A stretch of 64,000 bases of DNA from Galbibacter kalidii (GTDB lineage Bacteria; Bacteroidota; Bacteroidia; Flavobacteriales; Flavobacteriaceae), in the NCBI RefSeq assembly GCF_026241135.1, contig NZ_JAPFGA010000001.1, positions 186,001-250,000 of the forward strand, written 5' to 3'. The translations under genes and the position numbers were made by a program. Positions 47,041 to 56,456 of the stretch are shown one piece after another. The first letter of the stretch is position 1, and every line of letters begins with the position of its first letter. The notes under the pieces were generated by a model, which was given only the letters and a program-made list of their open reading frames with translations, made no database searches and was not told the DNA's origin.

Positions 47041-48287
47041 AACTCCTTGATTTGATTACTTTTCAAGTTCAGAACCCGCTGCAAAAGTGTAGGGTGCGAG
47101 TAATGCACAAACACATAGGCAGGGTGGGGCGTTAAATTGCTCAGGCTGTTTTTGGATAATTTTTTAAGGGCTGTAATAAGGGGCTTTCCCGCATAGGTTT
47201 CTTTGGCAAAATCATCAGCTTGATATTCAAATTTTCGGGAAAAATGATTCATCACTAAACCGGTAATTTCAGAAATGGGACTGTATAAAATCCCAAAAGC
47301 GATCAATCCTGCATGAAAACTGGGTTGATTGACCCCTATGGCGAGTGATAATTCAGGGACATTGATAAAAAGAGCAAGGATAAACAAGGTGAATCCTGTT
47401 AACAATACAGAAGAAATTATATTAAAAATAATATGATTCTTTTTGTAATGTCCTACTTCATGCGTTAAAACGGCAACAATCTCTTCGCCATCCAAATCGT
47501 TGATGAGGGTGTCAAAGAGGGTGATTCGCTTTTGTTTCCCGAAACCGGAAAAATAGGCGTTGGCCTTGGTCGATCGTTTCGAACCATCGATCACAAAAAT
47601 CTTATCGAGATTAAAACCGGCTTTGTCGGCGTAATTTTCGATACTGCTCTTGAGTGTCCCTTCTTCCAAAGGGGTTTGTTTGTTGAATAAAGGAACAATG
47701 AGCTTGCTGTAAAACATATTGATGAAAATGGTGAAAACAGCAATGAATGCCCAAGCATACAACCAGAAATCTTTTCCGGTTTGTTGATAGAACCAGATGA
47801 TCAGGGAGAGTATTCCGCCTCCTAAAACAATCATGACCCCCCAATTTTTGATTTTATCTAAGAAAAAAGTAGTCTTAGTGGTTTTATTAAAGCCAAATTT
47901 TTCTTCAATAACAAAGGTGTGATAATATGAAAAAGGCATGGTCAGCAAGTCACTGGCAAAAGTGATGATTCCAAAGAAAATCAAAGCAATGACAATTTCG
48001 TTATTGCTGATCTCTCGAGCGATTTCATCTACATATTCAAATCCGTCCAAAAAGAAAAACAAAAGAGTCAGCATCAATGAAAACAACGAGCTAATACCCG
48101 AAAATTTATAATTCGCCTTTTTGTAGGCTTGGGATTTTTTATATTCCCCTTCATCAAAAATGTCATCGAGTTCCACAGGAATAGGGTCGTTAAAATGTTT
48201 AGCATTTAAATTCCCTATGATCTTGTCAATAACAAAATCAACAATCAAGATGAAAATGATGATATAAAATAGGGTAGTGGAATCCAT
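47037..48287 (-). CDS. M48 family metalloprotease (CAAX prenyl protease 1/Ste24-like)
   Basis: This is a membrane zinc protease of 416 residues with several TM helices (about 5-22, 66-82, 98-118, 148-168, 175-195, and a pair after 285). The zinc motif HEVGH is at 276-280, with a downstream glutamate in FEYQADDFA. The NAYFSGFGKQKRITLFDTL segment before the zinc site is a Ste24-type signature. Bacterial members have a presumed role in membrane protein quality control. It lies 45 bp downstream of the RNA methyltransferase gene, probably one transcript. Confidence 0.93.
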   Translation of the reverse strand: MDSTTLFYIIIFILIVDFVIDKIIGNLNAKHFNDPIPVELDDIFDEGEYKKSQAYKKANYKFSGISSLFSLMLTLLFFFLDGFEYVDEIAREISNNEIVIALIFFGIITFASDLLTMPFSYYHTFVIEEKFGFNKTTKTTFFLDKIKNWGVMIVLGGGILSLIIWFYQQTGKDFWLYAWAFIAVFTIFINMFYSKLIVPLFNKQTPLEEGTLKSSIENYADKAGFNLDKIFVIDGSKRSTKANAYFSGFGKQKRITLFDTLINDLDGEEIVAVLTHEVGHYKKNHIIFNIISSVLLTGFTLFILALFINVPELSLAIGVNQPSFHAGLIAFGILYSPISEITGLVMNHFSRKFEYQADDFAKETYAGKPLITALKKLSKNSLSNLTPHPAYVFVHYSHPTLLQRVLNLKSNQIKEF

Positions 48288-48332
48288 AATTTGTTTTTGA
48301 AGTAGTTAGTAATGTATGATAATATTGAGTTG

Positions 48333-49136
48333 TCAGAACCCCCGTTGTCTTTTGGCTTCAAAGATAATAATCGCTGCCGATACTGAAACATTCATGGAGT
48401 CAATTTCTCCTTGCATTGGGATAATAATGTTTTGTGTGGAATTTTCCAACCATTCGTCGCTTAAGCCTGTAGCTTCAGTACCAACCACAATGGCAGAAGC
48501 TTTTTTGTAATCCACTTTACTGTAGACCTCAGAAGCTGTCAATGCAGCACAGTGAATGGAAATTCCGTTGTCTTTGAGGTATTTGATGATTTCCGTAGTG
48601 TTTCCTGTGGTAATATTGTTGGTAAAGACACAACCCACACTCGAGCGGATAATATTCGGATTGTAGAGGTCGGTTTTGGGATTGGCAATAATCACCGCAT
48701 CCAGATTGGCAGCATCGGCAGTGCGTAGCAAAGCCCCGATATTCCCCGGTTTTTCCGGAGCTTCAGCAATTATAATCAGCGGATTTTCAGTTTTAAAGTC
48801 CAATTCTGAAAGGGAGTGTGTTCTGCTTTTTGCTATGGCAATTACTCCTTCAGTAGTTTGACGATAGGCCAGTTTTTGATAGACTTCTCTTGAAATTTGA
48901 ATTAATTCAGCATTAGATTGCCCTTTTGTCAAAGTGTGTATTTCTTCTTCAGAAATAATATCAGGGGTAAACAAAAAAGTTGAGAAGTCATAACCCCCTT
49001 TGATTGCCAATTGTATTTCCCTGACACCTTCAGCAATGAAAAGACCGGATTTTCTTCGTTCCCTTAACTTTTCTTTGAGTTGGAGAATTTGTTTGACCAA
49101 TGGGTTTTGTGTACTTGTGATTACTTTCAAATGCAA
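48333..49136 (-). CDS. TrmH/SpoU family RNA 2'-O-methyltransferase
   Basis: The 267-residue protein has an N-terminal RNA-binding domain (about 1-95: TSTQNPLVKQILQLKEKLR, GLFIAEGVREI) and a C-terminal SPOUT knot. The three SpoU motifs are present: EKPGNIGALLRTADAANLD, VVGTEATGLSDEWL and IPMQGEIDSMNVSVSAAI. It uses S-adenosylmethionine to methylate a ribose 2'-OH in rRNA or tRNA; the exact target is not clear from sequence. Confidence 0.94.
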   Translation of the reverse strand: MHLKVITSTQNPLVKQILQLKEKLRERRKSGLFIAEGVREIQLAIKGGYDFSTFLFTPDIISEEEIHTLTKGQSNAELIQISREVYQKLAYRQTTEGVIAIAKSRTHSLSELDFKTENPLIIIAEAPEKPGNIGALLRTADAANLDAVIIANPKTDLYNPNIIRSSVGCVFTNNITTGNTTEIIKYLKDNGISIHCAALTASEVYSKVDYKKASAIVVGTEATGLSDEWLENSTQNIIIPMQGEIDSMNVSVSAAIIIFEAKRQRGF

Positions 49137-49269
49137 AATTTTGTCAAAAATAAATCAATTTTGACTGAATTATGCATCGGGAGCCGTCATTTCCGATAAA
49201 ATTCCTTTTAAGTGTGAGGAAACCATTTTCATCAGCAGCTTAAAATTGATTTAGTTTAAGGTTTTCCTT

Positions 49270-50121
49270 TTAGTGAACGGAATCTAATAGGGGTGTAAAA
49301 TCATTAATTGGAACTACCTTAGTTGAAGACATCTTATTGTTGTGAAACAAGGGATATTGTTTGCTTTGCATCACTGAAAGCTTACTATCTCGCATCTCAA
49401 TTTCTTGATTGGACAAGGAAGTGTATGCCAAGCCTTCATTCAAACCATTTTCCCTATATGTTGCTCGAGGATTGGTAAGTAGAACTAAATATTCTAATTT
49501 AAAGGAGTCTCCTAATTCTTTTTTTAGTCGGTCTAGTTTATAAGTGTTTGATGAAAAATACGCAGGAATCTGCTGTAAGTTTTGACTTTGAATAGGGACA
49601 GCTTCACTTTTAAAAAGAGTGTATGTTAATAAAGTTTTATTTTGATCGGGTTTGATAAATACAAAGAGCTGTACATTCCAATTGTTCAGTAATGTGTCTT
49701 GTGAGAATTGCAGATGAGAAGTGATGGCATTGATTTTATTTTTATTGCGATCGAGTTCAACTTCGAAATTCTCTAAAAGGTCGAACTTGCTATAATATTC
49801 TTTTTGTTTTTGAACTTCGGATGAATATTTGGTAATACGTTTCTCAGTTTTCCATTTCTCAAAAAAATAAATGCCAGCAACTATACCGATCAAGCCTACG
49901 ATTCCGATGGAAACCCCAAACAACATTTTTTTTATAAAACTTGAAAGTTGAGGAAATAAAAAAACTGAAACTACACCAATGACACAAATAATTAAGCCTG
50001 AGTATAAAAACAGAGGTGTGATATCTCCTAAACCTTTTGATTTATACCTTGTGATAAGGATGATAAAAAGTATAATGCCTAGAGCATATAATAAATAAGC
50101 GAAGTTTTTCATGAGGTTCAA
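49270..50121 (-). CDS. Hypothetical protein with three N-terminal TM helices
   Basis: I do not recognise the 283-residue product. Three hydrophobic segments (about 6-22, 33-56, 68-90) are followed by a charged helical stretch (EKWKTEKRITKYSSEVQKQK) that may form a coiled coil, and then a beta-rich soluble domain. It is monocistronic in appearance, with about 130 bp to the RNA methyltransferase gene and 250 bp upstream. Confidence 0.6.
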   Translation of the reverse strand: MNLMKNFAYLLYALGIILFIILITRYKSKGLGDITPLFLYSGLIICVIGVVSVFLFPQLSSFIKKMLFGVSIGIVGLIGIVAGIYFFEKWKTEKRITKYSSEVQKQKEYYSKFDLLENFEVELDRNKNKINAITSHLQFSQDTLLNNWNVQLFVFIKPDQNKTLLTYTLFKSEAVPIQSQNLQQIPAYFSSNTYKLDRLKKELGDSFKLEYLVLLTNPRATYRENGLNEGLAYTSLSNQEIEMRDSKLSVMQSKQYPLFHNNKMSSTKVVPINDFTPLLDSVH

Positions 50122-50321
50122 ATTATTATGTCGTAAAATATATTCTTACTAGGGGGAAATTTAAAGATAGATTTTTAATTATTAGTGAAGTTTAAAATAC
50201 AAATTAAATTTTTTGTATATCGTAGTTACAACCAATGTCAATGTGACGACGATTTGAATTGGAATAAGGGTTTTTGCTCAGGCAAAACGCCCATCCAAGG
50301 AACCAAGACAATTTAGTCTTT

Positions 50322-50356
50322 AAAAAAAGCCTTGACACATTATCACCAAGGCTTTT
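50322..50356 (-). terminator. Terminator of amidohydrolase operon
   Basis: AAAAGCCTTG (50325-50334) and CAAGGCTTTT (50347-50356) form a perfect 10-bp stem. A run of seven T follows on the minus strand. It lies just after the stop codon at 50376. Confidence 0.88.
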
Positions 50357-50375
50357 AGGTGTTTTTAGGATGTTT

Positions 50376-51671
50376 TTATTTTTGATTAAACTTTTCTGAA
50401 TAACGTTTCCACAATTCAGTTTGATGACTTTCAAGACTGATATCCCTTCCCTGGATATATGCTTTTGATAGGATGTTGGTCCTCATGTCCAAAGCATCAC
50501 CTTCAGAAATAAACAGTGTGGCATCTTTTCCAACGGTAAGCGTCCCGGCGGTATCATCGATCCCTGCAATTTTAGCTGCATTACCGGTAATGAGTTTTAC
50601 GGCTTTTTCCTTTTCAAGTCCGTAGGCAGCAAATGAACCCGCATAAAAAGGAAGGTTACGAGTATTCATGCGTTCCATGCTTCCACTTACATCAATACTC
50701 GTTAACACCCCGGCTTTATCCAAAATAGAGGCGAGCATAAAGGTATGCTTGATGTTTTCGTCTTCTCCCGAAGGCAATCGGTGTGGTCTTCGCAGCAAAA
50801 CCGGAATATTTTTTGAAGCCAGCATTTTACTCACTTTATCGGCTTGGTCACCACCGACGATCACTACTTTTGATATGCCAATTTTTTCGGCGAAATTAAC
50901 AACATCGGTGATCTCGCGCTCCCCATTGGTGTGGATATACAGTTTTTGAGTGCCGTCAAACAAACCTTTGGTAGCTTCATGCGGCAGATTTCTCGGATTC
51001 ATATCCCCTTGTAAATAGGCTTTGGCTGCTGAAAGAAAATTATTTATTTCTTCAACTTCACTGCTGTATTCTTTATTGGGTTTTATGCCCGGGTCCTCAC
51101 CACGCCACGGATTTCCCCTTTTGGTGGTTCTCGGCCAGTTTAAATAAATACCGTCATCAGTTTTGATTGCTGCATCTTCCCAATTCCAGGCATCAAATTG
51201 AACAATGGATGAGGTTCCTGAAATTCTTCCGCCACGCGGAGTGATTTGTCCCATGAGAACGCCGTTGGGTCTCATGGATTCCACTACTTTTGATTCGGCG
51301 TTATAGGCAATCAAACTTCGAATGTGTGGAATGAAGGTACCTACTTCGTCTTCATCATCAGTAGCTCTTACAGCATCAATTTCTACCAGTCCCAAAGTTG
51401 CATTAAGGGCAATAAAACCGGGATAAACATGCTTTCCGGTAGCGTCGATGACTTTGTTGTATTCGGAAGCATTGATACTTCCGGCACTTCCAACATAGGT
51501 TATTTTTCCGTCTATAAAACCAACAGCTGCATTTTCCATGACATTGCCATTTCCGATATGGGCTGTAGCTCCGGTTATCAAAATGAACTCACTTTGAGCA
51601 GGTGCCGGTGTCTGCTGTGCAAACGAAATGTAGGTCAGCAAAACGAGTGTTATTTGTATGATTTTTTTCAT
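50376..51671 (-). CDS. Amidohydrolase-like protein, metal ligands apparently lost
   Basis: The 431-residue exported protein starts with signal MKKIIQITLVLLTYISFAQQ. I chose the ATG at 51671 because it gives this clean signal peptide; two upstream ATGs in frame add up to 19 residues, and the first overlaps the previous gene. The fold is that of imidazolonepropionase-like amidohydrolases. The usual HxH after strand 1 is replaced (PGFIALNATLGLVEI) and the metal-site Asp region reads LTSIDVSGSME. It may be a non-catalytic partner of the larger enzyme encoded 46 bp upstream. Confidence 0.85.
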   Translation of the reverse strand: MKKIIQITLVLLTYISFAQQTPAPAQSEFILITGATAHIGNGNVMENAAVGFIDGKITYVGSAGSINASEYNKVIDATGKHVYPGFIALNATLGLVEIDAVRATDDEDEVGTFIPHIRSLIAYNAESKVVESMRPNGVLMGQITPRGGRISGTSSIVQFDAWNWEDAAIKTDDGIYLNWPRTTKRGNPWRGEDPGIKPNKEYSSEVEEINNFLSAAKAYLQGDMNPRNLPHEATKGLFDGTQKLYIHTNGEREITDVVNFAEKIGISKVVIVGGDQADKVSKMLASKNIPVLLRRPHRLPSGEDENIKHTFMLASILDKAGVLTSIDVSGSMERMNTRNLPFYAGSFAAYGLEKEKAVKLITGNAAKIAGIDDTAGTLTVGKDATLFISEGDALDMRTNILSKAYIQGRDISLESHQTELWKRYSEKFNQK

Positions 51672-51717
51672 GCCTTTAAAATTTATTAATGCTCGTTTCA
51701 TCGTGTTTCTTTTAAAA

Positions 51718-54711
51718 TTATAGTCCATAGATCATCGTGTCGCAGTGGAATTCTTCCTCTTTCTTCGCCTTGGGAGTTTGAGTTTTCATGCCTTTATTTT
51801 TGGCACTGATCATCATGTTGATCAACTCATTTTTCTCTGTTTGAATCGCTTTTTCGGTTTGTTGCATTTTTTCATAATCATAATAGATAGCTCCTTCAAC
51901 AAGAGTTTTTTCTGCGATAGCATAAACCGATAGCGGATGATCGCTCCACAATACCAAATCGGCGTCTTTTCCTTCTTTGATACTACCTATCCTGTCATCC
52001 AAATGCAATAATTTAGCAGGATTGATAGTAACGAATTTCCACGCTTCTTCTTCACTCACACCTCCATATTTTACAGTTTTTGCTGCTTCTTGATTGAGTC
52101 TTCGCGACATTTCCCCGTCATCTGAGTTGATGGCAACCGTAACACCTTGATTATGCATAATGGCTGCATTGTAAGGAATGGCATCGTTGACCTCATATTT
52201 ATACGCCCACCAGTCGGCAAAGGTTGAACCACCAACCCCGTGTTCTTTCATTTTATCGGCCACTTTATAACCTTCAAGAATGTGGGTAAAGGTGTTGATA
52301 TTGAAATCGAATTTTTCAGCAACTTTCATCATCATGTTAATCTCACTTTGTACGTAGGAGTGACACGAGATAAAGCGTTCTTTGTTCAGGATTTCGGCCA
52401 GGGTTTCCAGCTCAACATCATATCTCGGGGTTTTTCCTTTAGATTTATTGCTCTTATACGTTTTCCATTGTTCATCATATTCTTTGGCTCTTTGGAAATA
52501 ATCGGTATAAACCTGCTCCACCCCCATACGTGTCTGTGGGAAACGAATGGTTTGCCTAGAACCCCAATTGGATTGTTTTACATTTTCTCCCAGAGCAAAT
52601 TTGATAAATTTCGGACGGCCGTCGAGTAAGAGGTCCTCGGGATCTTCTCCCCATTTTAGTTTGATAATGGCTGAACGTCCACCAATAGGGTTGGCCGAAC
52701 CGTGGAGTATTTGAATGGTGGTTACACCTCCCGAAAGGTTTCGGTAAATGTTAGAATCGCCTGAATTGACGACATCTTCAATACTTACTTCGGCTGAACT
52801 GTTATGTCCGGATTCGTTGATGGAAGCCGCGGCTATATGAGAATGTTCGTCAACAATACCGGCTGTAAGATGTTTCCCAGTGGCATCGATAATCGTAGCC
52901 CCAGAACCCGATAGATCTTTTCCTATGGACGAGATTTTACCGTTTTTAACCAAAACATCGGTATTTTCCAATATACCGGCATCTTCACTGGTCCACACGG
53001 TAGCATTTTTAAAAAGTATGGTTTGTTGCTGCGGAAGTGTATTCACGCCATAAGCTTTGTTCGGGTAGGTCACAGGGAACACTTTAGGAGCTTTTTCTTC
53101 ATCTTCTTTTTTGGATGAATCCTCTTTTTTGCCTTTTTTAACGGCAGTCCAAGTAGAAGCCTTTCCATTGGTGAGTACAGCTTCACCGCTTAGGTTTCCT
53201 TCAGTGGTTACAGCTGAGCTGAGGCGGACAAATTCTTTTTTGTCGTCACTGCTTTCCGGGGTGTAGAACAAATTGATCCATCCGTTTTTGTAGCTGATGT
53301 TGGATGAAATCTTCGTATCTCCTTTTTTTAATTCTGATTTTAATTTTTCAAGGGATCCGGAAATTGAAAGTTCGTAGGTTTCACCACTTACATTCAATGT
53401 ATAATTCCCTCTTACATCAATGGTGTTCATATCATTAACTACATATTTTTCCCCCTGTACCCAGTTTTCATAAAGTGTGGTTTTTTTATCAAAAATATCA
53501 CCGGAAGTGATCAGGAAATTAGCAAGATACCCTTTTTGAAGTGTTCCTATTCTGTCACCTTTTTTAACAAGCGAAGCAGGAATAGTGGTCAGGGCCTCCA
53601 AAGCCTTTGTTTTGTCAAATCCGTAATTGATGGCTCTCAGTAAATTGGATTTAAAATCAGATACTTTTTTTAATCCGGCTGTTGTCAATGCAAATGTCAC
53701 ATCGTTTTCAGCGAGTACCTTCGGATTAGAAGGCGCTTGGTTCCACAGGCGCATTTCACCCAATGAGATTTTATCGGCCATATACGGATCAGAAACATCA
53801 TAGGCATCTGGGAAATTAATCGGGATGATGTAAGTGGCATGGGTGTTTACAATTTCATCAATGCGCTCAAATTCGTTCCCTCCGCCTTTGATGATGTAGT
53901 TCAATTTGAATTCATCACCTAATTTATCGGCTCTCAGGTCGTTCAGTTTATCACCCGCTTCAAAAATCTGTGGAAGTGTTCTGTTTTTAATAAGTGCTTC
54001 AAGTGAGAGATCTTTGTTATCTGCATTTCCGCCTTCATACCACTCTGCATCGTGATACATTTGTCGAAGCAATGCGATAGCTCCCATTAACGAACCCGGA
54101 TAGGATTGTCTGGAAGCACTACTCTTTTTAAAAGAAAGGTATTGAGCCACATCCTGAGCAATAATTCTTGGGTTATCGGCATCCTCTTCATTTAAAGAGA
54201 CTAGCGCTCCGGTTCCTCTTACAATCCCGTCGGCTATATGTGTATTTACAACGCCAAATCCGGCTTTTAATAGCTCTTCAGCCTTTTTTTTGTCGAAAGC
54301 AAATTTTTCAACAGCCCTGTTTTCGGGCATAATGTGGTCGTTCCAGTAATAACCGCTTCTCGAAGGGTCGTATTGAGGTCGGTTTCCTCTTGGTTCCGGT
54401 TTGGGCTTTTCAATACCAAAATCAGAGTAAATATCAATAAAGGATGGATAAATGTATTTTCCATCCAGATCAATTTCAACGCTGTTTTCAGGAATAGCAA
54501 CCGATGTTCCGACAGCATGAACCTTTCCGTTTTGAACGATAAGGGTTCCGCTTTTAATGGTTTTTGTCGGGGAGACATAGATCGTAGCATTTTTAAATGC
54601 TGTGTAATTGGAATTTTTAGATTTTACACCGTCATTTTTTGGGAAGTATTCTTGCGAAAATATTGATAAGCAACACCCAAACAGTGCAATCAAGCATAGT
54701 TTTAATTTCAT
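51718..54711 (-). CDS. Two-domain secreted amidohydrolase (imidazolonepropionase-like)
   Basis: The 997-residue product has a signal peptide (about 1-20, SIFSQ) and two amidohydrolase halves. In the first (about 35-420) the metal motif is degraded (YPSFIDIYSDFG, no HxH). The second (about 560-975) has a full set: H623 and H625 (VDEHSH), H784 (SCHSY), H810 (FTHIL) and D864 (NSDDGEMS). A charged linker (KKGKKEDSSKKEDEEK) lies near 525-540. A role in hydrolysing peptides or cyclic amides in the periplasm is likely, but the substrate is unknown. It is followed by a second, apparently metal-free paralogue. Confidence 0.9.
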   Translation of the reverse strand: MKLKLCLIALFGCCLSIFSQEYFPKNDGVKSKNSNYTAFKNATIYVSPTKTIKSGTLIVQNGKVHAVGTSVAIPENSVEIDLDGKYIYPSFIDIYSDFGIEKPKPEPRGNRPQYDPSRSGYYWNDHIMPENRAVEKFAFDKKKAEELLKAGFGVVNTHIADGIVRGTGALVSLNEEDADNPRIIAQDVAQYLSFKKSSASRQSYPGSLMGAIALLRQMYHDAEWYEGGNADNKDLSLEALIKNRTLPQIFEAGDKLNDLRADKLGDEFKLNYIIKGGGNEFERIDEIVNTHATYIIPINFPDAYDVSDPYMADKISLGEMRLWNQAPSNPKVLAENDVTFALTTAGLKKVSDFKSNLLRAINYGFDKTKALEALTTIPASLVKKGDRIGTLQKGYLANFLITSGDIFDKKTTLYENWVQGEKYVVNDMNTIDVRGNYTLNVSGETYELSISGSLEKLKSELKKGDTKISSNISYKNGWINLFYTPESSDDKKEFVRLSSAVTTEGNLSGEAVLTNGKASTWTAVKKGKKEDSSKKEDEEKAPKVFPVTYPNKAYGVNTLPQQQTILFKNATVWTSEDAGILENTDVLVKNGKISSIGKDLSGSGATIIDATGKHLTAGIVDEHSHIAAASINESGHNSSAEVSIEDVVNSGDSNIYRNLSGGVTTIQILHGSANPIGGRSAIIKLKWGEDPEDLLLDGRPKFIKFALGENVKQSNWGSRQTIRFPQTRMGVEQVYTDYFQRAKEYDEQWKTYKSNKSKGKTPRYDVELETLAEILNKERFISCHSYVQSEINMMMKVAEKFDFNINTFTHILEGYKVADKMKEHGVGGSTFADWWAYKYEVNDAIPYNAAIMHNQGVTVAINSDDGEMSRRLNQEAAKTVKYGGVSEEEAWKFVTINPAKLLHLDDRIGSIKEGKDADLVLWSDHPLSVYAIAEKTLVEGAIYYDYEKMQQTEKAIQTEKNELINMMISAKNKGMKTQTPKAKKEEEFHCDTMIYGL

Positions 54712-54741
54712 CTGTTAATATTTATTTTTTTTAATGGTCTG

Positions 54742-54763
54742 ACCTGCCTTCCGGAAGGCAGGT
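54742..54763. repeat. Perfect 22-bp palindrome (CCTGCC...GGCAGG family)
   Basis: ACCTGCCTTCCGGAAGGCAGGT written as ACCTGCCTTCC plus its reverse complement. Related palindromes occur at 56233-56252, within 9168-9215 and, degraded, at 34236-34256. It lies in the 179-bp gap upstream of the amidohydrolase operon. Confidence 0.7.
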
Positions 54764-54890
54764 GGAATGCCCAAATTATAATTTGTGATGATATTTGAAA
54801 ATTGATCATGGGCATTTCATATTAATTGAATGAGTTATGATAGGTAAAGTAATATTTTTTTAACAGACAATTATGGTTTTAACACTTCAT

Positions 54891-55958
54891 CTATAAATTT
54901 TTACCTTTATAATAATTTATAAGCAGAGCGACTACATAACTGTAACTTTTGATACCTTCTTTTTGATTATTTGCTTTTAGAAAAGAATTGAAGGTGTTTT
55001 TAAACACAGGCTCTGCCTGTGTTTTATGCCTGCGCCAAAAATTGGCTACTTCTATATAGTTTTTAATAATTCCGGAATTCAGCAGACAATTAAACTCTTC
55101 AAATTTTTCAGGATCCCTTCTTTTGGTTTCTCCTAAACAATAACGGAGTACATAGATATAGCCCGAATATTGAAAATAGAGGTCGTCGTTTGCAGTTGCA
55201 GCCAAAAAAGCGATAAAATTGGCTTCGTTTTCAGCTGAATACCCCAATTGATGGGCTTCTTCGTGGCAACTTACGGTAGGATATTTGAAATCGATCTGCA
55301 AGCCGTTTACCTGTGCTTCATTAGTAAAAGGATTGAGGTAACCACTATAACCCATATAGGTAAGCGCCGTACTATAAAGCGAGGTTTTGATACTTCTCGG
55401 GGAATAGTTGAGGTACGGAATTTCCTTGGCAAGGTTTTCATATCCGGAAGAGGTCATTTTGTAGATTTCTGATTTGCTGTAAGGTATTTTGACCATCACC
55501 GTATCGTTTTCTGTGAGTTGACGGTGGATGGAGTTGCTTTTTTCAATAAGCTGTTCAGTAAAATCAAAAAGTTCTTCCGTGGAATAATTGTTCGACAAGT
55601 CCATTTTTTCATGAATAGGCAAGCGGTAATAATTAAAACCCCAAAACAAATGAAACACAAAATAAGCGAAAGAAACGACTATAAGAACTTCCCTGAAAAA
55701 CCATCGGGTACTATCAAAAAATAAACGCCCTTTCAGAATCAAAAAACGGATGATAAGTACCAAAAGAACGGTATATAAAAGATCGCCAACAGAAAAAGGA
55801 ATCCACCCAAAAACATACCTGAACCCTTTGGAAATAAAGACATACAAGTGATTACTGTAGTAGTTTTCTATAAACTCCGGATAATTGGCCAACCATTTAA
55901 CAAGAATGACTTGGGGGATAATGGATAAGGCTAAGACAGTTTTTAACCGTTTGGACAT
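54891..55958 (-). CDS. DUF3810 family membrane protein with HExxH motif
   Basis: The 355-residue product has three N-terminal TM helices (about 8-25, 57-75, 90-108) and a large soluble domain. The soluble part contains CHEEAHQLGYSAENEANF (about 231-248). HEEAH at 232-236 fits the zinc-protease HExxH pattern, with a nearby Glu as possible third ligand. I recall DUF3810 as a conserved Bacteroidota family without firm function. A membrane-bound metallopeptidase role is inferred from the motif only. Confidence 0.85.
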   Translation of the reverse strand: MSKRLKTVLALSIIPQVILVKWLANYPEFIENYYSNHLYVFISKGFRYVFGWIPFSVGDLLYTVLLVLIIRFLILKGRLFFDSTRWFFREVLIVVSFAYFVFHLFWGFNYYRLPIHEKMDLSNNYSTEELFDFTEQLIEKSNSIHRQLTENDTVMVKIPYSKSEIYKMTSSGYENLAKEIPYLNYSPRSIKTSLYSTALTYMGYSGYLNPFTNEAQVNGLQIDFKYPTVSCHEEAHQLGYSAENEANFIAFLAATANDDLYFQYSGYIYVLRYCLGETKRRDPEKFEEFNCLLNSGIIKNYIEVANFWRRHKTQAEPVFKNTFNSFLKANNQKEGIKSYSYVVALLINYYKGKNL

Positions 55959-56232
55959 GAAATCTAAAAATAAGATTAAGTTGAAAGGTAAAGGTAATAA
56001 AAAAGCGATGAGTTTTTTTCAGAAAGGAAAATGTTCAAATTTCAATAGCGTCCAAACATTTGTGTTTAATTTATGAAATTTACTGAGTCTGCCGAGGCTT
56101 AGACTAAATTCCAAGGTTTTTGGGTTTGGTTCCGGCCTACGATAAAAACATTGAAAATCAAGGAAGCAGCGGTGGCAAGAAGATAAAAATCTGTTTGAGT
56201 TCCGCCCTAAGGCGGAGTGAGTTCTTTTTATC

Positions 56233-56340
56233 CCTGCCTGCCGGCAGGCAGGTGTGGCTGGGGATTCCGTAGTATTTTCTTATGTTTTTATCGTCAGCCT
56301 AGACTTTTTTGGTTCTTTTTTGGGCGATGCAAAAAAGAAC
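56233..56340. repeat. Palindromic repeats in the 498-bp gap before pepD
   Basis: The gap 55959-56456 holds no gene. It contains a perfect 20-bp palindrome at 56233-56252 (CCTGCCTGCC and its complement). Next to it is CCGCCCTAAGGCGG (56206-56219), enclosed by GATAAAAA...TTTTTATC. Further on, an 11-bp perfect stem GTTCTTTTTTG (56312-56322)/CAAAAAAGAAC (56330-56340) occurs. These are typical dispersed repeats of flavobacterial intergenic DNA. Confidence 0.65.
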
Positions 56341-56430
56341 ATGTAAAAATTTATTTAGGACAAAACAGTTCAAATTTTAAGCTTATGCTAACTTTGGTTA
56401 ATACAACAACTTAAATATAAATTCAATTCT

Positions 56431-56438
56431 TATTTTTG
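56431..56438 (+). promoter_or_regulatory. -7 element of pepD
   Basis: TATTTTTG matches TAnnTTTG and lies 18 bp before the ATG at 56457, giving a leader of about 12 nt. It overlaps an in-frame TTG, which argues against that codon as start. No good -33 is seen at 19-21 nt. Confidence 0.55.
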
Positions 56439-56456
56439 CGGAAACCTAAGCAGCAA

